Origin: Gammaproteobacteria bacterium | GTDB taxonomy: Bacteria; Pseudomonadota; Gammaproteobacteria; Eutrophobiales; Eutrophobiaceae | Direction of reading: 5' to 3' | Assembly: GCA_016179185.1 (NCBI GenBank) | Contig: JACORW010000008.1 | Span: forward strand, 1-39,740 | DNA: 39,740 bases | Shown: positions 1-6,950 of the stretch, piece after piece | Layout of the letters: every line of letters begins with the position of its first letter | Numbering within the stretch: the stretch's first letter is position 1 | Position numbers and translations under genes: made by a program | Notes under the pieces: generated by a model | Databases searched by the model: none | What the model was told of the DNA's origin: nothing | The model's input: the letters and a program-made list of their open reading frames with translations, nothing else

Positions 1-156
1 CGCCATGGACGACCGCCAGGGATGGCGGAAGTGCGGAAAACGTATGGAACGGTTTTCCGCTGGCGGAAATGCAGATGGCGCAGGAGCACGCCATCTGCCC
101 TGCACTGCGGGAAGCTCTGATGTTAATCAGAGCTTCCTTAACGGGGAGATGAGCAG
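1..156 (+). repeat. Intergenic hairpin repeat, copy A (GGA-loop modules)
   Basis: Series of stem-loops upstream of the first gene. Bases 1-34 are identical to 38218-38251. Hairpin 1 (13-28) has arms CCGCCA/TGGCGG and loop GGGA. Hairpin 2 (about 33-60) has arms GCGGAAAAC/GTTTTCCGC around a loop containing TATGGAA. Hairpin 3 has arms GCAGATGGCG/CGCCATCTGC (10 bp, perfect) around CAGGAGCA. A fourth, perfect 12-bp hairpin with loop GTTA (about 110-137) has no GGA in its loop. Stem sequences differ from the other copies, but the GGA loops recur. No coding potential seen. The element may be cut by the window start. Confidence 0.8.
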
Positions 157-849
157 GTGACGAAGATGCGGGGTACGGCGCGACTATCGCTTCTGATGGT
201 TGCCGCAGCACTGGTTGCAGGCTGCAACCGCGCCGATACGGATTACTTTCCGTTGAGCGGCGGCAAGACCTGGGACTATGAGATCCGTCGCATCATCAAG
301 GGCGAAAAACACCTGCAACGGCTGCTGCTCACCAGTTTTCCGCCGGTGGTAATAGACGGCATCGAATATTTTCCACAGGCGCGGCTGGATGATCGCGTGG
401 GTGTATTCACGCGCACCGGGGACGGCATCGTGCGCGTAAACCACGGCAACGGCCCGGGGTTACCGGTACTGCCAGCCGAACTGAAGCCGAATGTGACGTG
501 GCACGCGCCGGGACGGATCCTGTTCCTGGAAGTGACCGGCGCGTTTCACTTCACGTTCCAGGAACGCAAGAAGCAGACGATCGATCTGGATTATGAAATC
601 GAGGCGATGGATGACACCGTGGTCGTGGCCGCCGGACGATTCGCGAACTGCATGCGCGTGAAATCCTCGGGCTCCATCTCCGGCGGCGCCGCTTTGCAGG
701 AATTTCTCGGCATCAGCTTCGTCCGGATCGAACAGACCGAGTGGTATGCCCCCGGCGTCGGGCTGGTCAAGCGCGTGCGCAAGGAATCCACGACACCGGC
801 GGACTGGAACAACGATTATGAACAGGAGCTGGTGGCGCTGGAGGGATAG
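157..849 (+). CDS. Putative lipoprotein of unknown function
   Basis: A 230-residue protein with a lipoprotein signal peptide: a basic N-terminus, a hydrophobic stretch (about 10-22) and a lipobox LVAGC with Cys23. Residue +2 is Asn, so outer-membrane sorting is plausible. The mature part is soluble and has no family motif I recognise; it is probably periplasm-facing. The GTG start at 157 follows a GGGGAGA Shine-Dalgarno-like sequence at 143-149. An in-frame ATG at 166 is a weaker alternative that would keep the signal peptide. The gene stands alone between repeat copy A and the convergent yoeB. Role unknown. Confidence 0.75.
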   Translation: MTKMRGTARLSLLMVAAALVAGCNRADTDYFPLSGGKTWDYEIRRIIKGEKHLQRLLLTSFPPVVIDGIEYFPQARLDDRVGVFTRTGDGIVRVNHGNGPGLPVLPAELKPNVTWHAPGRILFLEVTGAFHFTFQERKKQTIDLDYEIEAMDDTVVVAAGRFANCMRVKSSGSISGGAALQEFLGISFVRIEQTEWYAPGVGLVKRVRKESTTPADWNNDYEQELVALEG

Positions 850-905
850 GTTCGCATCGATCGCCGGTGCGCAGTTCACATTATCCAGTGCGGACAGACC
901 GGGGA

Positions 906-1160
906 TCAGTAATGGTAACGAAGCTGGGCAACGAACAGGGATCTCTTTTGAACCTTGTAAACGATCCGGTGTTCCTCGTTGATTCGCCGGGACCAGTAGC
1001 CGGCAAGCCCATGTTTCAGGGGCTCGGGCTTTCCGATCCCGGTGAATGGTGAGCGCTGGATCTCCTTGATGAGTTGATTGATTCGCTCGAGGATCTTCCG
1101 GTCGGTCCGCTGCCAGAACAGATAGTCTTCCCAGGCATGCCCGGAAAAAATTACGCTCAC
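906..1160 (-). CDS. yoeB: Toxin YoeB, mRNA interferase
   Basis: An 84-residue Txe/YoeB-family toxin. YoeB cuts mRNA at the ribosomal A site and is neutralised by YefM. The residues important in E. coli YoeB are at the same numbers here: Glu46, Arg65, His83 and Tyr84, with the protein ending RYHY, so the toxin looks intact. It is the second gene of a leftward operon; its ATG overlaps the antitoxin stop by four bases (ATGA, 1157-1160), which indicates translational coupling. Family assignment is secure. Activity is inferred from the conserved residues. Confidence 0.95.
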   Translation of the reverse strand: MSVIFSGHAWEDYLFWQRTDRKILERINQLIKEIQRSPFTGIGKPEPLKHGLAGYWSRRINEEHRIVYKVQKRSLFVAQLRYHY

Positions 1161-1408
1161 TCAATCAGCTTCCGTCTGATGCCGCCGCCGGATTCCAGTT
1201 CAGCGATGGATTCGAGGAGTCGCCGTGCGTTTCTCGGACTGCGAAGCAGGAATGATGTCTCTTCCAGCGCTTCGTAATCGTCCAGTGACATCATCACGAC
1301 CGAGCGGGAATTCTTCCGGGTGATGATGATGGGTGCATGGTCCTCGCAGACTTTCTCCATCGTTTCGGCAAGCTTGCTGCGGGCTTCTGAATAGCTGATC
1401 GTGGCCAT
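1157..1408 (-). CDS. yefM: Antitoxin YefM (Phd/YefM family)
   Basis: An 83-residue antitoxin with the usual N-terminal Phd/YefM DNA-binding fold (begins [10 protein letters not shown]) and a C-terminal toxin-wrapping tail. In this family YefM binds YoeB and, with it as co-repressor, represses its own operon. I chose the ATG at 1408 because it gives the family's usual N-terminus. A longer reading frame to 1606 would run through the tRNA-Lys gene and is not credible. The operator with two TGTACA cores lies 19-36 bases upstream of this start, matching autoregulation. Confidence 0.95.
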   Translation of the reverse strand: MATISYSEARSKLAETMEKVCEDHAPIIITRKNSRSVVMMSLDDYEALEETSFLLRSPRNARRLLESIAELESGGGIRRKLIE

Positions 1409-1426
1409 GGTGCGGGTCCTGTAAGT

Positions 1427-1444
1427 TGTACAGGTAATTGTACA
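1427..1444 (-). promoter_or_regulatory. Candidate YefM-YoeB operator (two TGTACA cores)
   Basis: Two TGTACA palindromes at 1427-1432 and 1439-1444, spaced 12 bp centre to centre, inside the larger inverted repeat TTGTACA/TGTACAA (1426-1445). The E. coli yefM-yoeB operator is known to use paired palindromes with TGTACA cores at the same spacing. Its place just upstream of yefM fits autorepression. Binding itself is inferred. Confidence 0.85.
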
Positions 1445-1500
1445 AGTGCGTGCGGCGCATGACAACGGGCCTGGAGGCATGACGCAGTAGCGCGCAGGAA

Positions 1501-1576
1501 TGGTGGGCCGTGCAGGAATCGAACCTGCGACCAACTGGTTAAAAGCCAGCTGCTCTACCGACTGAGCTAACGGCCC
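1501..1576 (-). tRNA. tRNA-Lys (anticodon TTT)
   Basis: Read on the minus strand this is a complete 76-nt cloverleaf. The 7-bp acceptor stem is GGGCCGT/ACGGCCC, the D arm contains AGCTCAG..GGTAGAGC, the anticodon loop is CTTTTAA with anticodon TTT, the T arm contains GGTTCGATTCC, and the 3' CCA is encoded (TGG at 1501-1503 on the plus strand). It is transcribed leftward toward yefM. The heptamer repeat at 1586-1620 occupies the place where its promoter should be. Confidence 0.97.
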
Positions 1577-1585
1577 GGAAAGGCA

Positions 1586-1620
1586 GCTACAAGTTACAAG
1601 CCACAAGCTACAAGTAAAAG
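1586..1620 (-). repeat. Heptamer repeat array, five units
   Basis: Five consecutive 7-nt units on the plus strand: GCTACAA, GTTACAA, GCCACAA, GCTACAA, GTAAAAG. It belongs to the same degenerate family as the arrays at 6137-6171, 6214-6255 and 10977-10997. It lies just upstream of the 5' end of tRNA-Lys, so it must overlap or displace that gene's promoter. Confidence 0.75.
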
Positions 1621-1779
1621 CGGGAAATTCACCGCGGCTGTCCGCGCCCGAATGCTAAAAGGGGCGCGATGATAGCGGAGAACCGGCCAATGGGGAATTC
1701 GCTCGCGCGTTTCTCCCCCTTGTATTTCCCTGACGCTGTCCCTATTTTCTGCGGCGACCTGGATCCGGAGTGCGGTGCC

Positions 1780-2157
1780 GTGCCCATTTATGAATACCAG
1801 TGCGACGCCTGCGGTGAGCGCGTCGAGGTGATGCAGAAGATCAGCGAACGCCCGCTGCGGGAGTGCCCATCCTGCAGGAAGAACAAACTGCGCAAGCTCG
1901 TTTCCGCCACCGCGTTCCGCCTCAAGGGGTCGGGCTGGTATGAGACCGATTTCAAGAAGGGCGGCAAGAAGAACGTGCATGTTGAGGCCGAAGCCACGGA
2001 TTCCAAGACCGGGAAGCCCGAGAAGGCCGAGGGCAAGCCAGAGACCAAGGACGCGGGCACGAAGCCTGAATCCAAAGAGAAGGCTGCTGAAAAATCCGCC
2101 CTGAAAAAAGAGGAAAAACCGGCCAAAGCGAAAGTTGGGAAACCAGCCGAAGACTGA
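1780..2157 (+). CDS. FmdB-family zinc-ribbon protein
   Basis: A 125-residue protein beginning MPIYEYQCDACG, the standard opening of the FmdB/CxxC_CxxC putative regulatory family. Zinc-ribbon pairs are C8/C11 and C29/C32. After about residue 60 it becomes a low-complexity Lys/Glu/Pro/Ala tail, probably disordered. I chose the GTG at 1780 because it gives the canonical N-terminus and has GGAG at 1767-1770; a longer frame opens at 1669 but adds unrelated residues. Sitting immediately before aspS is the usual arrangement in gammaproteobacteria. The molecular role of the family is not established. Confidence 0.85.
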   Translation: MPIYEYQCDACGERVEVMQKISERPLRECPSCRKNKLRKLVSATAFRLKGSGWYETDFKKGGKKNVHVEAEATDSKTGKPEKAEGKPETKDAGTKPESKEKAAEKSALKKEEKPAKAKVGKPAED

Positions 2158-2166
2158 GCCGCTTTT

Positions 2167-2331
2167 CCAAGGTATGGCCGGGATAAACGACCCACAGGAC
2201 GTGGGAAATGCCGCGCAAGGACAGGATGTCCGGAGCGGCCCGGCCCACAGGTGCATAGGGGGTGCGGGTTTCGCCATGCCAAGGTATGGCCGGGGTAAAC
2301 CCGGCCCCACAGGTACACAGGGCTGCGGGTT
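2167..2331 (+). repeat. Intergenic palindromic repeat block D between fmdB and aspS
   Basis: Two direct repeats of about 22 nt (2167-2188 and 2279-2300; one mismatch, beginning CCAAGGTATGGCCGGG). A second similar pair lies at 2242-2270 and 2303-2331 (CGGCCC..ACAGGT..GCGGGTT). Hairpins inside are 2191-2205 (CCCAC, loop AGGAC, GTGGG), 2219-2231 (GGACA, loop GGA, TGTCC) and 2288-2306 (GGCCGGG, loop GTAAA, CCCGGCC). Two of the loops show GGA like the window-end repeats. No protein is supported here. Confidence 0.7.
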
Positions 2332-2395
2332 GCGTGCCGGCAGTCTACCTCTCTAATATGCCCGGTCTTTTTCATGCCGGTCCCGGATCATCACC

Positions 2396-4174
2396 ATGCG
2401 CACGCACTACTGCGGTCAACTGAACGCCGGCCACGTGGACAGCCTCGTGGAACTGTGCGGCTGGATCCATCGCCGCCGCGACCACGGCGGCGTGATCTTC
2501 ATTGACCTGCGCGATCGCGAGGGCCTCGCCCAGGTCGTGTTCGACCCGGATCGCCCGGAACCTTTCAAGATCGCCGATTCGGTGCGCAACGAATATGTGG
2601 TCCGCGTGACCGGCAAGGTACGGCGGCGCCCCGAAGGCACGGTGAATCCGGGGCTTCCCACCGGTGAGGTGGAGGTGCTCGGGCACAGCATCGAGATCCT
2701 GAACCAGGCGCGCACGCCGCCGTTTCAACTGGACGAGGACGTCGTCCACGATGACGTGCGCCTGCGTTACCGGTACGTGGACCTGCGCCGGCCGGTGATG
2801 CAGCAGAATCTCAAATTGCGCAGCGGCGTGTGCCGCATTCTGCGTGAATTCCTGCACCGGCACGGCTTCCTGGAGATTGAAACGCCGATCCTGACCAAGG
2901 CCACACCGGAAGGGGCGCGCGATTACCTGGTGCCGAGCCGCACCCATCCCGGCCAGTTCTTCGCGCTGCCCCAGTCGCCGCAACTGTTCAAGCAGTTGCT
3001 GATGATGTCCGGGATGGACCGCTACTACCAGATCGCGCGCTGTTTTCGCGACGAGGACCTGCGCGCCGATCGCCAACCGGAATTCACGCAACTGGACCTC
3101 GAGGTCTCATTCATGGACGAGACCGGGATCACCGAACTCATGGAGGAGATGATCCGGCACCTGTTCAAACAGGCCGCCGACGTGGAGCTGCCGGCAACCT
3201 TTCCCCGCATTACCTGGGCCGACGCGGTGGCCCGCTACGGCACCGATCGGCCGGACCTGCGCAATCCGCTGCAACTGGTGGAACTCCGGGACCTGATGGA
3301 GAACGTGGAATTCAAGGTGTTCGCCGATGCCGCGCGGCCCGGCGGCCGGGTTGTGGGTCTGCGCCTGCCAGGGGGCGGCGAGCTGACGCGCAAGGAGATT
3401 GACGACTACACCGCGTTCGTCGGCCAGCACGGCGCAAAGGGGCTTGCCTATGTAAAGGTGAATGATGCGGCAACCGGGCGCGCCGGGCTGCAGTCACCGA
3501 TTCTGAAATTCCTTGGCGATGAAACCATCGCCGCGATGATGCAGCGCACCGGGGCAGCCACCGGGGATGTCGTGTTCTTCGGCGCCGGCAAGGCCAAAAT
3601 TGTCAACGATTCCATCGGCGCGCTGCGCAACCGGCTGGCCCAGGACCGCGGTCTCCTGCAGGGCGACTGGGCGCCGGTGTGGGTGCTGGATTTTCCGATG
3701 TTCGAGTACAACGAAGAGCAGCGCCGCTGGGATCCGCTGCACCACCCGTTCACGGCGCCGCGCGTCAACAGCATCGCGGATCTCGAGGCCAGCCCCGGCG
3801 CGAGCCTGTCGCGCGCCTATGACCTGGTGCTGAACGGCATCGAGCTGGGCGGCGGCTCCCTCCGCATCCATCGTCCGGAGATGCAGAAGGCCGTGTTCGG
3901 GCTGCTCGGCATCGGGCCGCAGGAGGCTGAGGAAAAATTCGGATTCCTGATCAAGGCGCTGGATTTCGGCTGCCCGCCCCACGGCGGGATAGCCTTCGGC
4001 CTCGATCGCCTGGTGATGATGCTGGCCGGCATGCACAGCATCCGCGATGTCATCGCGTTCCCGAAGACGCAGACTGCCGGTTGCCTGCTGACCTCGGCAC
4101 CCTCGCCTGCGGGCGAACCGCAATTGAAGGAACTGGGCATTCGTCTGGCAACAACTCCCGCCAAGCCTTCCTGA
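2396..4174 (+). CDS. aspS: Aspartate-tRNA ligase, probably Asp/Asn non-discriminating
   Basis: A 592-residue bacterial-type AspRS, full length. It has an N-terminal OB-fold anticodon-binding domain (about 1-105), a class II catalytic core with motif 2 near residue 218 ([14 protein letters not shown]), the inserted GAD domain in the middle, and motif 3 near 537 (FGLDR). It charges tRNA-Asp in the cytoplasm. His30 in RRDHGG and Gly81 sit where non-discriminating enzymes such as that of Pseudomonas aeruginosa carry His and Gly. It may therefore also make Asp-tRNA-Asn, which would need GatCAB elsewhere. That specificity is inferred, not shown. Confidence 0.97.
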   Translation: MRTHYCGQLNAGHVDSLVELCGWIHRRRDHGGVIFIDLRDREGLAQVVFDPDRPEPFKIADSVRNEYVVRVTGKVRRRPEGTVNPGLPTGEVEVLGHSIEILNQARTPPFQLDEDVVHDDVRLRYRYVDLRRPVMQQNLKLRSGVCRILREFLHRHGFLEIETPILTKATPEGARDYLVPSRTHPGQFFALPQSPQLFKQLLMMSGMDRYYQIARCFRDEDLRADRQPEFTQLDLEVSFMDETGITELMEEMIRHLFKQAADVELPATFPRITWADAVARYGTDRPDLRNPLQLVELRDLMENVEFKVFADAARPGGRVVGLRLPGGGELTRKEIDDYTAFVGQHGAKGLAYVKVNDAATGRAGLQSPILKFLGDETIAAMMQRTGAATGDVVFFGAGKAKIVNDSIGALRNRLAQDRGLLQGDWAPVWVLDFPMFEYNEEQRRWDPLHHPFTAPRVNSIADLEASPGASLSRAYDLVLNGIELGGGSLRIHRPEMQKAVFGLLGIGPQEAEEKFGFLIKALDFGCPPHGGIAFGLDRLVMMLAGMHSIRDVIAFPKTQTAGCLLTSAPSPAGEPQLKELGIRLATTPAKPS

Positions 4175-4252
4175 GCGTGTCTCTCATTCACCTCATCGCC
4201 GTAAAGTTTTCAACGACAGGTTTTTGAAAAAGTCCATCCGGGTATTTTCAAA

Positions 4253-4272
4253 GAGAGTGAACATTCACTCTC
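4253..4272. promoter_or_regulatory. Perfect palindrome between aspS and nrtR: operator or terminator
   Basis: Arms GAGAGTGAA and TTCACTCTC around a 2-bp centre. As DNA it looks like the short symmetric operators of TetR-type repressors. As RNA it can form an 8-bp hairpin with loop ACAT followed by GTTTT, a weak terminator for aspS. The sequence alone does not separate the two, and no TetR gene lies nearby. Confidence 0.45.
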
Positions 4273-4328
4273 GTTTTACGGCATTTGATTAGCGATTTTA
4301 CACAGCTGATCACCGTCCTTGCCAATGA

Positions 4329-4372
4329 TTCGTGTAAAGTCTACGCTTAGTTTAGTGTGATTAGGACACGAA
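4329..4372 (+). promoter_or_regulatory. Candidate promoter and operator of nrtR-nadA
   Basis: Just upstream of the nrtR ATG is an inverted repeat TTCGTGT (4329-4335) / ACACGAA (4366-4372), and inside it a 15-bp dyad GTGT-N7-ACAC (4355-4369). A weak -35 (TTGCCA, 4319-4324) and -10 (TACGCT, 4342-4347) with a 17-bp spacer overlap the region. NrtR regulators usually control their own NAD genes through palindromes near the start, so autoregulation is likely. I cannot confirm a match to a known NrtR consensus. Confidence 0.4.
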
Positions 4373-4375
4373 CCC

Positions 4376-5044
4376 ATGACATACAACTATAAATTCCCCC
4401 ACCCGGCCGTTACCACGGACGTCGTGATCTTCACGATAGATGAGGACTCCCTGAAGGTCCTGCTGGTCCGCCGCGGTCATGGGCCGTTCGAGGATCGCTG
4501 GGCGCTGCCCGGCGGCTTCGTGGAAATCGACGAAGACCTCGAGTCCTGCGCGCTGCGGGAACTCGCCGAGGAGACCGGCGTGACCGGCGTGTTCCTCGAA
4601 CAGTTGTACACGTTCGGCGCGCCGCAGCGGGACCCGCGGGAGCGCGTGATCACCGTGGCCTATTACGCCCTCGTGCCCATCGATCGGCTGCACCCACGTC
4701 CCGCCAGCGATGCGCGCGACGTGGGCTGGTTTTGCTGCGACAGCCTGCCGGCGCTGGCCTTCGATCACGCGGACATCGTGCGCATGGCCCAGCAGCGGCT
4801 GTGCGCGAAACTGCAATATTCCACCATCGCGCTGCAGTTCATGCCCGGGCGTTTCACACTGGGCGAATTGCAGCGCGTCTACGAGATCATCCTTGGGGAG
4901 CCCCTGGACAAGCGCAACTTCCGCAAGCGCCTGCGCGCCTACGACTGCCTCGTGGACACCGGCCAGCAGCGCCGCAACGGCAATCATCGTCCCGCCCGGC
5001 TGTACACCGTCAAGGAACCGGGCGCAGTGCGGATCGTCCGGTAG
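4376..5044 (+). CDS. nrtR: NrtR-type Nudix transcriptional regulator of NAD metabolism
   Basis: A 222-residue protein with an N-terminal Nudix domain and a C-terminal winged-helix domain (about 145-222), the architecture of NrtR repressors, which sense ADP-ribose-type NAD metabolites. The Nudix box at residues 47-69 is complete (Gly47, Glu53, Arg61-Glu62, Glu65-Glu66, Gly68), so hydrolase activity may be kept; in many NrtR proteins it is degenerate. nadA starts 14 bases after its stop, supporting a role in quinolinate/NAD synthesis. The alternative is a plain Nudix hydrolase, but length, C-terminal domain and neighbour favour NrtR. Confidence 0.88.
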   Translation: MTYNYKFPHPAVTTDVVIFTIDEDSLKVLLVRRGHGPFEDRWALPGGFVEIDEDLESCALRELAEETGVTGVFLEQLYTFGAPQRDPRERVITVAYYALVPIDRLHPRPASDARDVGWFCCDSLPALAFDHADIVRMAQQRLCAKLQYSTIALQFMPGRFTLGELQRVYEIILGEPLDKRNFRKRLRAYDCLVDTGQQRRNGNHRPARLYTVKEPGAVRIVR

Positions 5045-5058
5045 CGGGGCCGCACATC

Positions 5059-6132
5059 ATGTCCGCCGCGATTGAGATGCGTGACCACCGGCTGCCGCCG
5101 GAGCAGGTACCGGAGACTGTCGTAGAGATCCTGCCGGCGGCGGAGCGCGCGCGGATCAGCGCCCGCATCAGGGAGTTGCTCGGGCAGCAGGGGGCGGTGG
5201 TGGTCGCCCATTACTACACCGATCCGGACCTGCAGCGGCTGGCCGACGAGACCGCCGGGCATGTGTCCGATTCGCTGGACATGGCGCGCTTTGGACACGA
5301 CTCCCCGGCCCGCACCCTGGTGGTCTGCGGCGTGCGCTTCATGGGCGAGACCGCGAAGATCCTGAATCCGGAAAAACGCGTGCTGATGCCGACGCTGGAG
5401 GCGGAGTGCTCGCTGGACCTGGGCTGTCCGGCGGCGGAATTCAGCGCGTTCTGCGATCAGCAGCCGGATCGCACCGTGGTCGTATACGCCAATACCAGTG
5501 CCGCCGTCAAAGCCCGAGCGGACTGGATGGTGACCTCGAGCAGCGCGGTGGAAGTGGTCAGTTTCCTGCGCGATCGCGGGGAGAAGATCCTGTGGGCGCC
5601 GGACAGGTATCTCGGCGACTACATCCAGCAGCAGACCGGCGCCGACATGCTGCTGTGGCAGGGCGCCTGCGTCGTGCATGAGGAATTCAAGGGTCTGGAG
5701 CTGGCGGAACTGCGCGCGAAACATCCCGGCGCCAAAGTCCTGGTGCATCCGGAATCCCCGGCTTCAGTGATCAGGCAGGCGGACGTTGTCGCCTCCACCA
5801 CCGGCATCATCCGCGCCGCGCGCGAGCTGGATGCGGATACCTTCATCGTCGCCACCGACAACGGCATCTTCTACAAATTGCAACAGGCCGTGCCGGGGAA
5901 GACATTGATCGAGGCGCCCACCGCCGGCCGGAGCGCTACCTGCAAGAGCTGCGCCCATTGCCCGTGGATGGCGATGAACACGCTGACGCGGCTGCAGCGC
6001 ACGCTGGAAACCGGCGCGAACGAGATCCTGCTGGATCCCGCGGTCATTGAACGGGCACAGCGACCCATCAAGCGCCTGCTCAATTTTGCCGGGGAACGGC
6101 GTCGCACGATCTACGGCGCCGGGGATGCGTAA
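5059..6132 (+). CDS. nadA: Quinolinate synthase A
   Basis: A 357-residue NadA, full length. It condenses iminoaspartate with dihydroxyacetone phosphate to quinolinate, an early step of de novo NAD synthesis, using an oxygen-sensitive [4Fe-4S] cluster. Candidate cluster ligands are Cys near 117 ([10 protein letters not shown]), Cys near 204 ([10 protein letters not shown]) and the C-terminal CKSCAHC motif near 295-301. The ATG at 5059 gives the normal length; the same frame is open farther upstream but overlaps nrtR. It forms a two-gene unit with nrtR. nadB and nadC are not in the window. Confidence 0.97.
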   Translation: MSAAIEMRDHRLPPEQVPETVVEILPAAERARISARIRELLGQQGAVVVAHYYTDPDLQRLADETAGHVSDSLDMARFGHDSPARTLVVCGVRFMGETAKILNPEKRVLMPTLEAECSLDLGCPAAEFSAFCDQQPDRTVVVYANTSAAVKARADWMVTSSSAVEVVSFLRDRGEKILWAPDRYLGDYIQQQTGADMLLWQGACVVHEEFKGLELAELRAKHPGAKVLVHPESPASVIRQADVVASTTGIIRAARELDADTFIVATDNGIFYKLQQAVPGKTLIEAPTAGRSATCKSCAHCPWMAMNTLTRLQRTLETGANEILLDPAVIERAQRPIKRLLNFAGERRRTIYGAGDA

Positions 6133-6136
6133 CAAC

Positions 6137-6171
6137 GTCACAAGTCACAAGCTATAAGTCACAAAGATAAA
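6137..6171 (+). repeat. Heptamer repeat array, left arm of inverted pair
   Basis: Units GTCACAA, GTCACAA, GCTATAA, GTCACAA, AGATAAA begin four bases after the nadA stop. Bases 6138-6164 match the reverse complement of 6214-6240 at 24 of 27 positions, so the two arrays can form a long imperfect stem around a 49-nt spacer. Confidence 0.85.
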
Positions 6172-6213
6172 GAGAGCCGCGGCCTCCGTTGGACGAAATG
6201 GGCGTGTTTTTTC

Positions 6214-6255
6214 TTGTGACTTATGACTTGTAACTTGTGACTTTTACCTTGTGAC
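6214..6255 (+). repeat. Heptamer repeat array, right arm of inverted pair
   Basis: Six units: TTGTGAC, TTATGAC, TTGTAAC, TTGTGAC, TTTTACC, TTGTGAC. The array is the inverted counterpart of 6137-6171. The last unit contains the GTG start codon of the following hydrolase gene. Confidence 0.85.
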
Positions 6256-6898
6256 TTCCTCCGAAACCGTCGTTTTGGTCCACGGCCTCTGGTTCAGCGG
6301 CCACAGCATGGGGCTGTTGCAACACCGGCTGGACCGGGCCGGGTTTCGCACCGCGGTATTCTCCTACTCCACGGTGCGCAACGCGCCGCGCGCGAACGCC
6401 CTAGCGCTCAATGCCTTCTGCCGCGAACTGGATGCCCGGGCGCTGCACTTCGTCGGCCACAGCCTCGGCGGACTGGTATTGCGGCACCTGTTTTTCGATT
6501 ACCCGGATCAGCGCCCGGGACGCGTCGTGACGCTGGGCACGCCGCACCAGCCCAGCAGCGCGGCCGGCAGCCTGAGCCGCATCGGGCCGGGGCGATACCT
6601 TCTCGGTCGCAGTTTGCAGGAGGGACTGCTGGGCGGCGCGCCACGCTGGAACCGGAGACATGAACTGGGCTCCATCGCCGGGACCTTACGCCTGAGTTTC
6701 GGCAGGCTGGTGCCCGGCATCCCGGCACCCAGCGACGGCACCGTCGCGGTCGCCGAAACGCGACTGGACGGCATGACCGATCACATCACCGCGCCGGTGT
6801 CCCACCTGGGTCTCGTGCTGTCGAGGCGCGTGGCCGAGTACACCATGCAGTTTCTGCGCTGCGGACGATTCGGCGGGGCGGCCCAGTCTGCCAGGTGA
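6251..6898 (+). CDS. Alpha/beta-fold hydrolase (lipase/esterase-like)
   Basis: A 215-residue serine hydrolase. The nucleophile elbow GHSLGG (69-74) places the catalytic Ser at 71, and HG at 11-12 marks the oxyanion-hole region. Asp162 (PSDGT) and His185 (SHLG) complete a plausible triad. No signal peptide is seen, so it is probably cytoplasmic. The pattern resembles PGAP1/lipase-class acyl hydrolases; the substrate is unknown. The GTG at 6251 lies inside a heptamer repeat unit and no clear Shine-Dalgarno precedes it, so the exact start is uncertain. It sits between nadA and yebC with no evident link to either. Confidence 0.8.
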   Translation: MTSSETVVLVHGLWFSGHSMGLLQHRLDRAGFRTAVFSYSTVRNAPRANALALNAFCRELDARALHFVGHSLGGLVLRHLFFDYPDQRPGRVVTLGTPHQPSSAAGSLSRIGPGRYLLGRSLQEGLLGGAPRWNRRHELGSIAGTLRLSFGRLVPGIPAPSDGTVAVAETRLDGMTDHITAPVSHLGLVLSRRVAEYTMQFLRCGRFGGAAQSAR

Positions 6899-6950
6899 TA
6901 AAATATTCACCGTTCAATCCTGTCGGACACCACTTCCCAGAGATGCGCGC

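Noticed and set aside
1..137. CRISPR array
   Set aside because: Repeats are hairpins in direct succession without equal-length unique spacers, and no cas genes are present.
1501..1576. tRNA-Lys as an integration site for a mobile element carrying yefM-yoeB
   Set aside because: No integrase and no second copy of the tRNA 3' end found within the window; the flanking genes are ordinary.
1409..1606. N-terminal extension of YefM
   Set aside because: It would be translated through the tRNA-Lys gene and the operator; the internal ATG gives the family N-terminus.
1586..1620. Direct repeats as CRISPR or iteron-type origin
   Set aside because: Units are degenerate 7-mers without spacers; no replication gene or DnaA boxes nearby.
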